Source: Alkalihalobacterium chitinilyticum (lineage in GTDB: Bacteria > Bacillota > Bacilli > Bacillales > Bacillaceae_F). Taken from it: DNA of 64,000 nt. A model generated the notes under the pieces. It was not told the DNA's origin. It made no database searches and was given only the letters and a program-made list of their open reading frames with translations. Numbering within the stretch: position 1 is the first letter of the stretch; each line of letters starts with the position of its first letter. This document shows, in pieces, positions 8,472-17,327 of the stretch. The stretch lies in the NCBI RefSeq assembly GCF_029028005.1, contig NZ_JAOTPO010000011.1:107829-171828 (forward strand), in the 5' to 3' direction. The translations under genes and the position numbers were made by a program.

Positions 8472-9806
8472 TTGTTCGGATACTCTATGGTTCAACTCGT
8501 ACGGACCCATGCTCATAAATTAGACAAACCATTGCGGGAGAAGGTGTTAAATCAATACAAGCCTTTTAAGTGGACACCTTGTTTTCTTCATAAAATGTTC
8601 GAAGGTTTTATAAAGAGAACGAAAAAACTCTCGGTTATTATTGAGTTTGAAGAAGGGTGTTATGAAGAGGGTTATGACCAAGTAAGGCAAATTTTTAGCC
8701 GTCATTTTGGATGTAAGATTCGAAATGAGTTTACTAGTGTATCATGTTGTAGTGCGCAAATGACACCTAGCGCTTTAGAGAAGGTATTAACAACCTGCAG
8801 CCATGTGAGAAAAATTTATTTAAACCGTGAAGTTCATGCTTTATTAGATACGGCTGTTGCTGCATCTAATGCACGGGATGTTGTCAGAAATGGTACAACA
8901 CTTACCGGCGAAGGTGTAACGATTGCTGTTATTGATACGGGAGTTTATCCTCACGAAGATCTTTCTGGTAGAATTGTAGACTTTGTAGATTTTATTAATC
9001 AACGCTCTGATCCATATGATGATAATGGACATGGAACTCATTGTGCAGGTGATGCGCTAGGAGATGGATCTGCTTCTGACGGAAGCTATCGAGGGCCCGC
9101 ACCAAAAGCTAATTTAGTAGGGATAAAAGTGTTAAATAAATTAGGGTCTGGCTCATTAGAAACGGTAATGCAAGGGGTAGAGTATTGTATTCATTACAAC
9201 GAAAGTAACCCTGAGAATAGAATCGATGTCATTAACTTGTCTTTAGGTTCACCTGCGCTACGCTATGAAAATGAGAATGAGGATCCTATGGTGCGAATGG
9301 TAAACCAAGCGTGGGATGCAGGGATTGTTGTCTGTGTCGCTGCCGGAAACAGCGGACCAGAATTTGAGACTATTGCAAGTCCTGGCGTTAGTCAGCAAGT
9401 AATCACAGTTGGTGCAATAGATGATAGAGACACGGTGGAAAGAGAAGGTGACGATGTTGCTAGTTTTTCGAGCAGGGGCCCAACCGTATATGGGGAGATA
9501 AAACCTGATATTTTAGCTCCTGGTGTAAATATCGTTTCGCTTCGATCACCGAAATCATTCATAGATAAACTGCAAAAAGGAAACCGCGTTGGTTCAGACT
9601 ATATTACTCTATCAGGTACATCCATGGCGACACCAATATGCGCGGGTATTGTCGCATTAATGTTAGAACATGATCCTGCACTGACTCCTAACCAAGTTAA
9701 AGAGAGACTAATGGAAGGTACAGATCTATGGAATAATTTTGGGGTACCTGAAGTTTATATTTACGGTGCTGGTTATATCAATGCAGAAAACTCTATCCCT
9801 GAATAA
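8472..9806 (+). CDS. aprX: Intracellular subtilisin-like serine protease AprX
   Basis: S8 peptidase of 444 residues, close in length and in its first residues (MFGYSMVQLVRTHAHKLDKP) to AprX of B. subtilis (442). The catalytic triad is visible: Asp155 in AVIDTGVYPHEDL, His187 in DNGHGTHCAGD and Ser in SGTSMATPICAG near residue 390. No signal peptide is present, consistent with an intracellular stationary-phase protease. The frame is open from a GTG at 8451, but AAAGGAGGA at 8457-8465 lies inside that extension; the TTG at 8472 has 6-nt spacing and matches the family start. Confidence 0.95.
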   Translation: MFGYSMVQLVRTHAHKLDKPLREKVLNQYKPFKWTPCFLHKMFEGFIKRTKKLSVIIEFEEGCYEEGYDQVRQIFSRHFGCKIRNEFTSVSCCSAQMTPSALEKVLTTCSHVRKIYLNREVHALLDTAVAASNARDVVRNGTTLTGEGVTIAVIDTGVYPHEDLSGRIVDFVDFINQRSDPYDDNGHGTHCAGDALGDGSASDGSYRGPAPKANLVGIKVLNKLGSGSLETVMQGVEYCIHYNESNPENRIDVINLSLGSPALRYENENEDPMVRMVNQAWDAGIVVCVAAGNSGPEFETIASPGVSQQVITVGAIDDRDTVEREGDDVASFSSRGPTVYGEIKPDILAPGVNIVSLRSPKSFIDKLQKGNRVGSDYITLSGTSMATPICAGIVALMLEHDPALTPNQVKERLMEGTDLWNNFGVPEVYIYGAGYINAENSIPE

Positions 9807-9853
9807 AAAAATGGTGCCAGGTACCTTTTTAAGGTACCTGGCACCATTTTTTT
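9805..9853 (+). terminator. GGTACC-type palindromic hairpin, copy 3 (aprX terminator)
   Basis: Inverted repeat of about 23 bp (9805-9827 and 9831-9853) with core ATGGTGCCAGGTACCTT, a 3-nt loop, an A tract before and eight T residues after. It overlaps the aprX stop codon region and is a strong intrinsic terminator. The left outer half GTGCC pairs with GGCAC here, versus GTGTC/GACAC and GTAGC/GCTAC in the other two copies. Confidence 0.85.
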
Positions 9854-10100
9854 TATTTTCACTTCGGTCTATTTTGGATGGGTAAGCAATAAATTAATAT
9901 TGTTAAACATTAGAATATTAAAACTATTTGTAATGAAAAACATTTCTTAGTTGTTGCTTTATGTAAGATTTTTTACCATAATACTTTAGTTAACTAATTA
10001 ATTAACGTTTTAGTATATTGCCATAAGGAAATTTTTAGATTATAATTCGAATATAAAAAAAGTTCAAAAAATTATAACGGGAAAAAGAGGAGGGATTTAC

Positions 10101-11558
10101 TTGGAAAGTTTGATAAACTGGCTTAATGGTATTTTGTGGAGTAATCCGATGATTTACTTTTGTTTGGGAGTAGGGTTATTATTCTCCATCCTTACTCGCT
10201 TCTTACAAGTAAGACACATTAAGGATATGGTCACTTTAATGTTTAGAGGAAAAAGCTCAGATGCTGGGGTATCATCGTTTCAAGCGATGTCAATTGCACT
10301 CTCAGGAAGGGTTGGAACAGGTAACATCGCAGGTACCGCAACTGCTATAGCATTCGGGGGACCTGGTGCAGTATTTTGGATGTGGACGATCGCATTTATC
10401 GGAGCATCAAGTGCATTTATTGAGTCAACATTAGCTCAAGTTTATAAAGAAAAGCAAGATGGATTATACCGCGGGGGACCAGCCTATTATATTGAAAAAG
10501 GTATTGGCTGGAAATGGTACGCAGTTATTTTTGCGGTAGCTACTCTTCTTGCTATGAGTCTATTAATGCCTGGAATTCAATCTAATTCAATTGCAATCGC
10601 TGTTGATAATGCATTTTCGATTAATCCTTATATAACAGCTTCAATTTTAATTGCTATTATTGGTATTATCATTTTTGGTGGGGTTAAAAGGATTGCAAAC
10701 GTTGCACAGCTAGTTGTTCCTTTTATGGCTGTAGCCTATATCTTACTTGCTTTCGTAATTATCGGTGCAAACATTACACAATTACCAGCTGTAATCTCAT
10801 TAATTGTTAGCAGCGCATTTGGAGCAGATGCTGCATTTGGCGGGATTATTGGTTTAGCGATTGCATGGGGTGTTAAGCGTGGTATTTATTCAAACGAAGC
10901 AGGACAAGGAACAGGCCCGCATGCGGCAGCAGCAGCTGAAGTTTCTCACCCTGCAAAACAAGGTTTAGTTCAATCATTCTCAGTATACATTGATACATTA
11001 CTCGTTTGTTCGGCAACAGCATTCATGATCCTATTTACAGGAATGTATAACGTTGTTGATGGAGCAGGAAACACGATCGTAAGTTATATTGCTGAAGTAC
11101 CTGCCGGCGCTGGTTATACGCAAGCCGCCATTGAATCTGTAATCCCTGGATTTGGTGCAGCATTTGTTGCAGTAGCGTTATTCTTCTTTGCATTTACTAC
11201 GATTATGGCATACTACTATATGGCTGAAACGAATGTGGCCTACCTCATTCGTGGTAAAGGGAAAAAAGCAGCGATGTTTGTGTTAAAAGTTATTTTACTT
11301 GGTGCAGTATTCTTCGGTGCTGTTCGTGAAGCGGACCTTGCTTGGGCTTTAGGAGACGTTGGTTTAGGATTGATGGTTTGGTTAAACTTAATCGCCATCC
11401 TTATCCTTGCGAAACCTGCATTACGAGTCCTTAAAGATTATGAAGAACAGAAGAAACAAGGTCTTGACCCAGTATTTGATCCGAAGAAATTAGATATCAA
11501 AAACGCGGATTATTGGGAAAATGAGTATAACAAAGATAAAGACAAAATGTCGAGTTAA
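10101..11558 (+). CDS. Alanine/glycine:Na+ symporter (AGCS family, AlsT-like)
   Basis: A 485-residue polytopic membrane protein with the family features FLQVRHIKDM, SGRVGTGNIAGTATAIAFGG and GIYSNEAGQGTGPHAAAAAE, which form the substrate and Na+ site in the AGCS fold. About ten hydrophobic segments are visible. It would bring alanine or glycine into the cell with sodium, which is consistent with ald in the same window, though 4.4 kb apart. It starts at a TTG after AGAGGAGGG. The 294-bp gap upstream is AT-rich and holds the aprX terminator but no gene. A hairpin terminator follows. Confidence 0.92.
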   Translation: MESLINWLNGILWSNPMIYFCLGVGLLFSILTRFLQVRHIKDMVTLMFRGKSSDAGVSSFQAMSIALSGRVGTGNIAGTATAIAFGGPGAVFWMWTIAFIGASSAFIESTLAQVYKEKQDGLYRGGPAYYIEKGIGWKWYAVIFAVATLLAMSLLMPGIQSNSIAIAVDNAFSINPYITASILIAIIGIIIFGGVKRIANVAQLVVPFMAVAYILLAFVIIGANITQLPAVISLIVSSAFGADAAFGGIIGLAIAWGVKRGIYSNEAGQGTGPHAAAAAEVSHPAKQGLVQSFSVYIDTLLVCSATAFMILFTGMYNVVDGAGNTIVSYIAEVPAGAGYTQAAIESVIPGFGAAFVAVALFFFAFTTIMAYYYMAETNVAYLIRGKGKKAAMFVLKVILLGAVFFGAVREADLAWALGDVGLGLMVWLNLIAILILAKPALRVLKDYEEQKKQGLDPVFDPKKLDIKNADYWENEYNKDKDKMSS

Positions 11559-11587
11559 TTAGATAGTTAAATGGAATAACTGCAAAG

Positions 11588-11620
11588 AAAACTACAGTTT
11601 CAGATGAAGCTGTAGTTTTT
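11588..11620 (+). terminator. Intrinsic terminator after the alanine symporter
   Basis: AAAACTACAG (11588-11597) pairs with CTGTAGTTTT (11610-11619), extended by three inner pairs around a six-base loop, followed by further T residues; 30 nt after the stop codon. Confidence 0.85.
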
Positions 11621-11687
11621 TGCGTATATTAAGATATGATCTAATAGGATAACCTTTAAGTTCTCAACTGTAAGAAAGGAAGACAAA

Positions 11688-12380
11688 ATGAGAATAAACA
11701 AATTTATTAGTTTAACAGGTGTTTGTTCAAGACGAGAGACGGATCGTTTGATTGATGCTGGACGAATAACGATTAATGACAGGATCTGTGAGCATGGGGA
11801 TACAGTCGAACTCACTGACATTGTCTGTATCGACGGAAAGCAAATCAAAATCAAAGAAAATGAGGAAAAGACGTACATTGTCCTAAACAAACCAGTCGGT
11901 ATAACATGTACCGCACAGCCTTTAGTCGAAGGAAACATCATACAATTTATAAACTATCCGAAGAGAATTTTTCCGGTCGGGCGGTTAGATAAAGCTTCAG
12001 AAGGTTTAATCTTGCTCACAGATGATGGGGATATCGTCAATAAAATGATGCGTTCTGAACATAATCATGAAAAAGAATATATTGTAACGGTGGATCAGCC
12101 AATTACAGATGAATTTATAGAGGGGATGTCTAATGGAGTAGAAATTCTTGGGACAACAACAAAATTATGTCGCGTGTCCCGCGTCAATGATGATACGTTT
12201 CGGATCATACTTACTCAAGGGCTTAATCGGCAAATCAGAAGAATGAGTAAAGTGTTTGGCTATAAAGTTACGCGTCTGCAGCGGATTCGGATTATGAATA
12301 TTGAGCTCGGAACCCTTAAGGCGGGGGAGTGGCGCGAACTAAGTGATAGTGAACTCTGCGGATTACTAGAGTCGTTATAG
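11688..12380 (+). CDS. rluF: 23S rRNA pseudouridine(2604) synthase
   Basis: A 230-residue RsuA/RluF-family pseudouridine synthase. An N-terminal S4 RNA-binding domain (MRINKFISLTGVCSRRETDR) is followed by the catalytic motif FPVGRLDKASEGLILL with Asp101 as nucleophile, and QGLNRQIRRM in the C-terminal part. The N-terminal sequence and overall length fit RluF, which modifies U2604 of 23S rRNA, better than RsuA or RluB; the exact site is inferred. ATG follows AAAGGAAG. Confidence 0.88.
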   Translation: MRINKFISLTGVCSRRETDRLIDAGRITINDRICEHGDTVELTDIVCIDGKQIKIKENEEKTYIVLNKPVGITCTAQPLVEGNIIQFINYPKRIFPVGRLDKASEGLILLTDDGDIVNKMMRSEHNHEKEYIVTVDQPITDEFIEGMSNGVEILGTTTKLCRVSRVNDDTFRIILTQGLNRQIRRMSKVFGYKVTRLQRIRIMNIELGTLKAGEWRELSDSELCGLLESL

Positions 12381-12415
12381 GACATGATGACAAAGTTGAG
12401 CAGCGCAGATATAGG

Positions 12416-12658
12416 AAGAAAATTGATCTAAAGAATGAATTAGAGCAAGGAAATTACAGTAAAAGGGATAAAACTGATCTAAAAAATGATTTAGAGCAAG
12501 AAAATTACAGTAAAAGGAAGAAAACTGATTTAAAGAAAGCTTTAGAGTAAGGGAATTACAGTAAAAGGAAGAAAACTGATCTAAATATAGCTTTAGAGTA
12601 AGAAGGTTCCAGTAAAAGGAAGAATATCGGCTATAGCCGATAAAATGCTAATAAAAGG
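12416..12658. repeat. 51-bp tandem repeat array I
   Basis: Four consecutive units of exactly 51 bp (12416-12466, 12467-12517, 12518-12568, 12569-12619) plus a truncated fifth (12620-12658). Each contains a TCTAAA-like/TTTAGA-like inverted pair about 6 nt apart, then AGTAA or AGCAA, and ends in CAGTAAAAGG. The partial fifth unit replaces the middle with a perfect 18-bp palindrome, TATCGGCTATAGCCGATA (12625-12642). The array fills the gap between rluF and the DUF3817 gene and has no credible start codon or RBS, so it is treated as non-coding. Confidence 0.9.
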
Positions 12659-12712
12659 AAGATTATCGCCCGTATCACCCGCAGTACCAAACTCAAATCA
12701 GCGTAAACCACA

Positions 12713-12755
12713 AAAAAACCGCTAGCCTTCAATGCAAGGCTGGCGGTTTTCATCT
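12713..12755. terminator. Bidirectional intrinsic terminator
   Basis: ACCGCTAGCCTT pairs with AAGGCTGGCGGT around a short loop, flanked by an A run on the left and T run on the right. It separates the plus-strand rluF/repeat region from the convergent minus-strand DUF3817 gene. Confidence 0.85.
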
Positions 12756-12781
12756 TTCACTACATGTATAGTAAATGTCTT

Positions 12782-13096
12782 TTACACACTTTCTTTCACT
12801 TCGATTTGGTACTGCTTTAAGATGCGGGCATCGTAGATAAACGGTCCAAACGGAAGCATCGCTGCAATGGTAGCACCGATAAAGCGGGTTAATGGCCACT
12901 TGTATTTTACAGTAACGTATAGCGCAATGGATAAGTAAAGAACAAATAAAGCTCCGTGTGCAGCCCCAATGACTGTAACGAACTGAGGAATATCTGCAAG
13001 GTATTTTAAAGGCATAGCCAGCCCTAGAAGTAATAAATATGACCAACCTTCTAAAAAGCCAATATTTCGAAACCATTTTAGTGGTGTATCTAACAT
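12782..13096 (-). CDS. DUF3817 membrane protein (YdzA-like)
   Basis: A 104-residue membrane protein with three hydrophobic segments. The family pattern is clear: FRNIGFLEGWSYLLLLGLAM followed by PLKYLAD and GAAHGALFVLY. In other bacilli these are small integral membrane proteins of unknown function (YdzA). The ATG is preceded by AAGAGGAGG on the minus strand. An overlapping minus-strand frame at 12750-13076 is a shadow. Confidence 0.85.
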   Translation of the reverse strand: MLDTPLKWFRNIGFLEGWSYLLLLGLAMPLKYLADIPQFVTVIGAAHGALFVLYLSIALYVTVKYKWPLTRFIGATIAAMLPFGPFIYDARILKQYQIEVKESV

Positions 13097-13225
13097 GTTG
13101 AACCTCCTCTTGAGATAAACAAGCTTTATATAGTGATTATATCAGTAAATGTTTACACTTAAAAACAACAATATTGTGAAGGGAACTTTCAGCAATATGA
13201 ATAAATGTAACGCTCTCATTTTAAA

Positions 13226-13263
13226 AGCTTCCTATCTTCATTCAGTGTGAAGAGTAGGAAGCT
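13226..13263 (-). terminator. Hairpin terminator of the endonuclease/phosphatase gene
   Basis: AGCTTCCTATCTTCA (13226-13240) pairs with TGAAGAGTAGGAAGCT (13248-13263) with one bulged base; on the minus strand a short T run follows. It overlaps the 3' end of the minus-strand gene. Confidence 0.65.
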
Positions 13264-14032
13264 AAGAAGTTAGTGATGAATTATTGTTTAATTTGATGAG
13301 TGAGGTTATCGGTAAATGATCAGAGGCTTCTTTATACGTAGTGATGACGTCAGAATAGATGACTTCGAACTTGTCGTTAACAAAAATGTAGTCAAGCTGA
13401 ACCTTTGGTCTCCGTGAAGGAAACGTCCCGAGCTCTTTTTTGATACGCTTATCACACGTATTATGAAAATATTTAGCTATTTCACGGTAATCTCTTGAAT
13501 AAGGCCTGCAATTCAAGTCTCCCATTAATATAGTAGGGTGTTCACTGTTAGCTTCTTCTACTAATTTTTTCATTTGTTTTTTCCGTAACAAAGGATGCAG
13601 GCTGAAATGCGTAACTAAAGTTTTGACTAATGTTTGGTTTATTTGGATCGTAGCATCAATGATTGACCGTGGCTCACATAGAAAAGGACGGAGACGAACG
13701 ATGTGGCTTTTAGAGTGTTTAATAGGGAACCTAGAGAATAATGCATTTCCGTATTCTCGTTGTTCAACTTTTTTGGATTGAATGGAAATGGCCGGTGCAA
13801 ACACATATTCCATTTGCAACTGCTCTGCCAGCCAACTCGCTTGATCGATAAAGTGGCTACGTTTTGAAAAAGATTTATCAACCTCATTTAGTCCAATAAT
13901 ATCAGCATCACTTTGTTTGATAATCTTGGCAATTCTATGTAAGTCAACACGGCGATCCGTACCTAAACCATGACGGATGTTGAAAGATAAAACTCTAAGT
14001 TTAAATGGAACTCCCCCCTTTTCACTTAGCAA
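13262..14032 (-). CDS. Endonuclease/exonuclease/phosphatase family protein
   Basis: A 256-residue member of the Mg2+-dependent EEP superfamily. Visible motifs in order are LSFNIRHGLG, DIIGLNEVDKSF (catalytic Glu), THFSLHPLLRKKQ, ILMGDLNCRPYS (Asp/Asn pair) and a terminal SDHLPI (Asp-His). No signal peptide is present. Substrate unknown; relatives act on DNA, sphingolipids or phosphoinositides. A TTG at 14032 is the outermost start; a strong AAGGGGGG lies just inside the gene with no ATG, GTG or TTG after it, so the start is uncertain. Confidence 0.8.
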   Translation of the reverse strand: MLSEKGGVPFKLRVLSFNIRHGLGTDRRVDLHRIAKIIKQSDADIIGLNEVDKSFSKRSHFIDQASWLAEQLQMEYVFAPAISIQSKKVEQREYGNALFSRFPIKHSKSHIVRLRPFLCEPRSIIDATIQINQTLVKTLVTHFSLHPLLRKKQMKKLVEEANSEHPTILMGDLNCRPYSRDYREIAKYFHNTCDKRIKKELGTFPSRRPKVQLDYIFVNDKFEVIYSDVITTYKEASDHLPITSLIKLNNNSSLTS

Positions 14033-14185
14033 CTATCTTTGCCGAGACCTGATCGATTTAGACATCTAAACGGAACATTTCATCGTGTGTCTTTTTAGTG
14101 AAATAGTCTTAGATCATGGGCTAGATGGATAAATGTCAGCTATAATAATGGTGTTTAATACGGTCATACTAAATGAAGGTTATTT

Positions 14186-15298
14186 ATGACAATGAGGTGG
14201 GCAATTTTGCAAACAAAAGAAGATTTGTACAAAGAAGCTGAGAAATTTATATATAGTTGCTACAGAGAACTAGGAAAAAATGAAGACCAAATCAAAGCAA
14301 GGCTGGCAGAAGTCAGGGCGGAAATAGAAAAAAAAGATCACTACGTTCATACATATGAAGAGCTGGAGCACGGGGCACGGATGGCTTGGAGAAACAGTAA
14401 TCGCTGCATTGGAAGACTGTTTTGGGACAGTTTGCACGTCTTAGATGGGAGGAACGCCGATACGCCTGAAGAAGTAGTCGATGCTTTAAATAAGCATATT
14501 GAGTATGGCACCAATGGAGGAAAAATTCTTCCGACAATTACTGTGTTGAAACCGATGATTAACGGAGAAGAGCAGGTAAGAATATGGAACTACCAGCTCA
14601 TTCGTTATGCTGGCTATGAAACGGAATATGGAATTATCGGCGATCCGGCATCGATCTCTTTTACAAAATTATGTACAGAAATGGGCTGGAAAGGTGAAGG
14701 AACCCACTTTGATGTATTACCCTACGTCATCCAAATGAAAAAAGGTGAACCTCAATGGTTTGACATACCTAAAGAAATCGTATTAGAAGTTCCGCTTGTC
14801 CATCCTGAATTAGAAGCATTCTCTGACTTACAGTTAAAATGGTACGCTGTTCCGATCGTTTCTGAAATGAAACTAGAAATTGGCGGGATTCACTATACCG
14901 CAGCTCCTTTTAATGGCTGGTATATGGGAACAGAAATTGGTGCTAGAAATTTAGCGGATGAAGATCGTTATAACATGTTGCCGAAAATAGCTTCGATTAT
15001 GGGGTTAGACACAAGTCGCGCCTCAACTTTATGGAAAGATAAAGCATTAGTTGAGTTAAATGTAGCCGTACTTTATTCGTTTAAAAAGCAAGGAGTAAGT
15101 ATTGTCGATCATCATACAGCGGCGGCTCAATTTCAGCATTTTGAAGATAAAGAAAAACGTTGCGGGCGTTCATTAACAGGGGACTGGACATGGTTAATTC
15201 CACCGGTTTCTCCAGCGACAACGCATATCTTTCATAAACCATATGAAAATGAAGTGGTGACACCTAATTACTTTTATCAAGATAAGCGGTATGAATAA
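14186..15298 (+). CDS. nos: Bacterial nitric oxide synthase oxygenase
   Basis: A 370-residue heme-thiolate oxygenase domain with no reductase domain, as usual in Bacillus. It makes NO and citrulline from arginine using tetrahydrobiopterin/tetrahydrofolate and electrons from a separate flavodoxin. The proximal heme cysteine lies in [14 protein letters not shown] (Cys74), and the arginine-binding region [16 protein letters not shown] and DWTWLIPP are intact. The start is ambiguous: ATG at 14186, ATG at 14192, or TTG at 14207, which lies 5 nt after AGGTGGG and best matches the short N-termini of relatives. Confidence 0.95.
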   Translation: MTMRWAILQTKEDLYKEAEKFIYSCYRELGKNEDQIKARLAEVRAEIEKKDHYVHTYEELEHGARMAWRNSNRCIGRLFWDSLHVLDGRNADTPEEVVDALNKHIEYGTNGGKILPTITVLKPMINGEEQVRIWNYQLIRYAGYETEYGIIGDPASISFTKLCTEMGWKGEGTHFDVLPYVIQMKKGEPQWFDIPKEIVLEVPLVHPELEAFSDLQLKWYAVPIVSEMKLEIGGIHYTAAPFNGWYMGTEIGARNLADEDRYNMLPKIASIMGLDTSRASTLWKDKALVELNVAVLYSFKKQGVSIVDHHTAAAQFQHFEDKEKRCGRSLTGDWTWLIPPVSPATTHIFHKPYENEVVTPNYFYQDKRYE

Positions 15299-15303
15299 AC
15301 AAG

Positions 15304-15366
15304 AAGCTGACTCGTGCCTCTTCACCTGATGTATATAAGGGTAAAGAAGACAGAGAGTCAGCTTTA
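15304..15366. terminator. Bidirectional terminator between nos and the YdjM-like gene
   Basis: AAGCTGACTC (15304-15313) pairs with GAGTCAGCTT (15355-15364), enclosing about 40 nt that can itself form a weaker stem, followed by T residues. It serves two convergent genes and overlaps the minus-strand stop codon. Confidence 0.75.
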
Positions 15367-16227
15367 TTTTTCGATGTATTCAAATAAAAAAGATTGTCCG
15401 TTCCGGTAAAAACGTGGGTCATATACGCCGATTCGCTCGTCATCGTCAACGATGACGACAAAGGGGGACCATTCGTATAAAGTCTTAGCCTCAGGAACTT
15501 TTTTAAAGAGTTTTTCTAAATCAGTATCAGGAGCAGACTCTAAAACATAAGCAACGTTTTCTCTACCAAAGAGATTGGTTTCAATAATTTCAACTTCTTT
15601 ATCATTTTTTCCAATCACTGAAAAATTCCAAGGAACAAAGCTAGCTGAGAGAGTATGTTGTTCATATACTCCTTCGTACTGTTGGTAAATCACATACCCT
15701 TGAAACGATTGAAGGGCGACGTGAAGAACAATGACAGCCCCAACGATGTGATATACTTGGTGAGTTGCAGTTTTATTGAATTTTTTATAAAGAAATCCAA
15801 TTAATAAAATTCCCCAAATGACGAAGTCGATAATAGGGATTGTCCCAAACGTTAGTCGGATAGAGGAGAAAGGTTCAAGATAACCAGTTCCCCAAGCATT
15901 AAAAATATCACTGGTATTATGTATAAATACAGCTAGTAATCCAAGATAAAATAGACGCCGGTCTTTTACTCCCCAGATCATGTAACAAACAGCAATTAAG
16001 AGAAGCGCCCAAACTGGGATCATAAATAGAGAGTGGGTAATTCCGCGGTGCCACATCTGATATTGCCCCTCGGTATCCCAGAGTTGTGAAATGACGTCAA
16101 TATCTGGAATGTGACTTCCGACAACAGCTGTAAAAAGAGTTGCTCGCTTCATCGGTTTGGACATTTCACGTTTATCTACACCACCATAAATGGCTAAGCC
16201 AAACAAGGTATGGGTAATCGAATCCAC
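15364..16227 (-). CDS. Membrane-bound metal-dependent hydrolase, YdjM/YfhP family (paralogue 1)
   Basis: A 287-residue protein of the YdjM/DUF457 family. The N-terminus MDSITHTLFGLAIYGG and the motifs GSHIPDIDVI and MWHRGITHSLF provide the His/Asp residues of the predicted metal site, followed by several membrane helices and a soluble C-terminal domain. The same architecture recurs in yfhP at 26554-27537, so the window holds two paralogues. Substrate unknown; B. subtilis YfhP has been linked to control of yfh and protease genes, and its relatives to membrane hydrolase functions. Confidence 0.8.
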   Translation of the reverse strand: MDSITHTLFGLAIYGGVDKREMSKPMKRATLFTAVVGSHIPDIDVISQLWDTEGQYQMWHRGITHSLFMIPVWALLLIAVCYMIWGVKDRRLFYLGLLAVFIHNTSDIFNAWGTGYLEPFSSIRLTFGTIPIIDFVIWGILLIGFLYKKFNKTATHQVYHIVGAVIVLHVALQSFQGYVIYQQYEGVYEQHTLSASFVPWNFSVIGKNDKEVEIIETNLFGRENVAYVLESAPDTDLEKLFKKVPEAKTLYEWSPFVVIVDDDERIGVYDPRFYRNGQSFLFEYIEK

Positions 16228-16305
16228 AGTACAACATCACTCCTTTTGATCCTTAACAATTACTCAACTATAATAAAATTAATTATAATCGAAAGGATGT
16301 CCATA

Positions 16306-16776
16306 ATGGTAGAAGTACACCCTGTAATAAAGAAATTACAACTAAAAGATCAAAGCAAGCCTGTCTTAATATTAAACGCACCGAAAGAGTATGAAGAGGT
16401 TATCGCTTCGTTTGAAGCAGAGGTACATACAGAAGCTGCGGAAGATACGTATTCTTTTGTTCAAGTTTTTGGAACTACCAATGAAACCATTCGAGAGTTG
16501 GGTGGAAAAGCAGTCGAGTTTCTTTCGGAGGATGGGTTGCTTTGGTTGTGTTACCCTAAAAAATCATCTAAAACATATAAGGGATCGGATTGCAGCCGCG
16601 AATCGGTAGCGGAATTATTGGCAGAGAAGGATTTTGAACCCGTACGTCAGGTAGCAGTAGATGAGGATTGGTCAGCACTGCGATTTCGCCATGTGGACAA
16701 TATTAAGACAATGATTAGAAAACAAGCGGTAACGGAAAAAGGGAAGCAACGAGTGAATGATCTAGAGAATAGTTAA
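16306..16776 (+). CDS. DUF3052-like conserved hypothetical protein
   Basis: A 156-residue soluble protein. I recognise the pattern of a small bacillus family (VLILNAPKEYEEVI; LLWLCYPKKSSKTYKGSDCS followed by RESVAELL; DEDWSALRFR), which I associate with DUF3052, but the name is not certain. The frame is open from 16210, overlapping the divergent gene; ATG at 16306 is preferred because AAAGGA lies 8 nt upstream. Function unknown. It is transcribed alone and followed by a hairpin terminator. Confidence 0.7.
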   Translation: MVEVHPVIKKLQLKDQSKPVLILNAPKEYEEVIASFEAEVHTEAAEDTYSFVQVFGTTNETIRELGGKAVEFLSEDGLLWLCYPKKSSKTYKGSDCSRESVAELLAEKDFEPVRQVAVDEDWSALRFRHVDNIKTMIRKQAVTEKGKQRVNDLENS

Positions 16777-16805
16777 TGCTGCTCATAGGAACAGTTGAAA
16801 GAAAT

Positions 16806-16845
16806 AAAGACACGAAGGCCTAAATGGTTTTCGTGTCTTTTTTAC
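16806..16845 (+). terminator. Intrinsic terminator
   Basis: AAGACACGAA pairs with TTCGTGTCTT across a 13-nt loop and is followed by a T run; 30 nt after the DUF3052-like stop. Confidence 0.85.
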
Positions 16846-16973
16846 TGCCTTTTTTTAGCACAACGATAAGTTCAAAGGATATTCAATTTTCTGAGGAATG
16901 AAATATTTTAATTCGCATATAACGAGATTGGATTTCATATAGTTTCATAAAGCAAGTTACAAGGAGGGGACAT

Positions 16974-17138
16974 ATGAGTTTATTTGAAGGCTTTGTTGTC
17001 GTTTTTGTAATCGTATTTTTCTCTCTTTTCTTGGGCTTTATGATCATTGGAAATCGAATTGCACACGCAATTGAAAATCTTACTGCAAGAGACGCTGCTA
17101 AAGAATTAGCTGATATTGATAGTAAAATGAACAAATAA
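16974..17138 (+). CDS. Small single-span membrane protein, 54 residues
   Basis: A short gene read directly from the sequence: MSLFEGFVVVFVIVFFSLFL, then GFMIIGNRIAHAIENLTARD and AAKELADIDSKMNK. The first 25 residues form one membrane helix; the rest is an amphipathic, charged helix facing the cytoplasm. An excellent AAGGAGGGG lies 4-5 nt before ATG, which supports real translation. I do not recognise a family. The long minus-strand frame over the same bases is a shadow. A highly structured element begins at the stop codon. Confidence 0.75.
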   Translation: MSLFEGFVVVFVIVFFSLFLGFMIIGNRIAHAIENLTARDAAKELADIDSKMNK

Positions 17139-17267
17139 AAAAAAGAGGATGAATTCCATGGTGAACTGTTAGGTACATTAGCAAATAGTTACTATACTTT
17201 AAGATTAGTAGCTATAGCTGTGTAAGTACTATTAGACAGAAGCTGATGGGAGTCATCCTCATTTTTT
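17139..17267 (+). ncRNA. Candidate structured RNA / long-stem terminator
   Basis: GAGGATGAATTCCAT (17145-17159) pairs at 14 of 15 positions with ATGGGAGTCATCCTC (17246-17260), with A tract and T tract outside extending the stem. Inside, TAGTTACTA (17186-17194) pairs fully with TAGTAGCTA (17206-17214) and AGC/GCT extends it. The 129-nt unit ends in six T residues. It could terminate the 54-residue gene, or be an independent small RNA or a miniature palindromic element. No promoter of its own was identified. Confidence 0.45.
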
Positions 17268-17327
17268 GTGCCAGATCGTCTTTTTCGTGTTAGAATATGA
17301 ACTAAACTAAGGAGGAGGAGTTAATAC

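Noticed and set aside
12416..12658. CRISPR-like array
   Set aside because: The repeats are contiguous 51-bp units with no unique spacers and no cas genes nearby.
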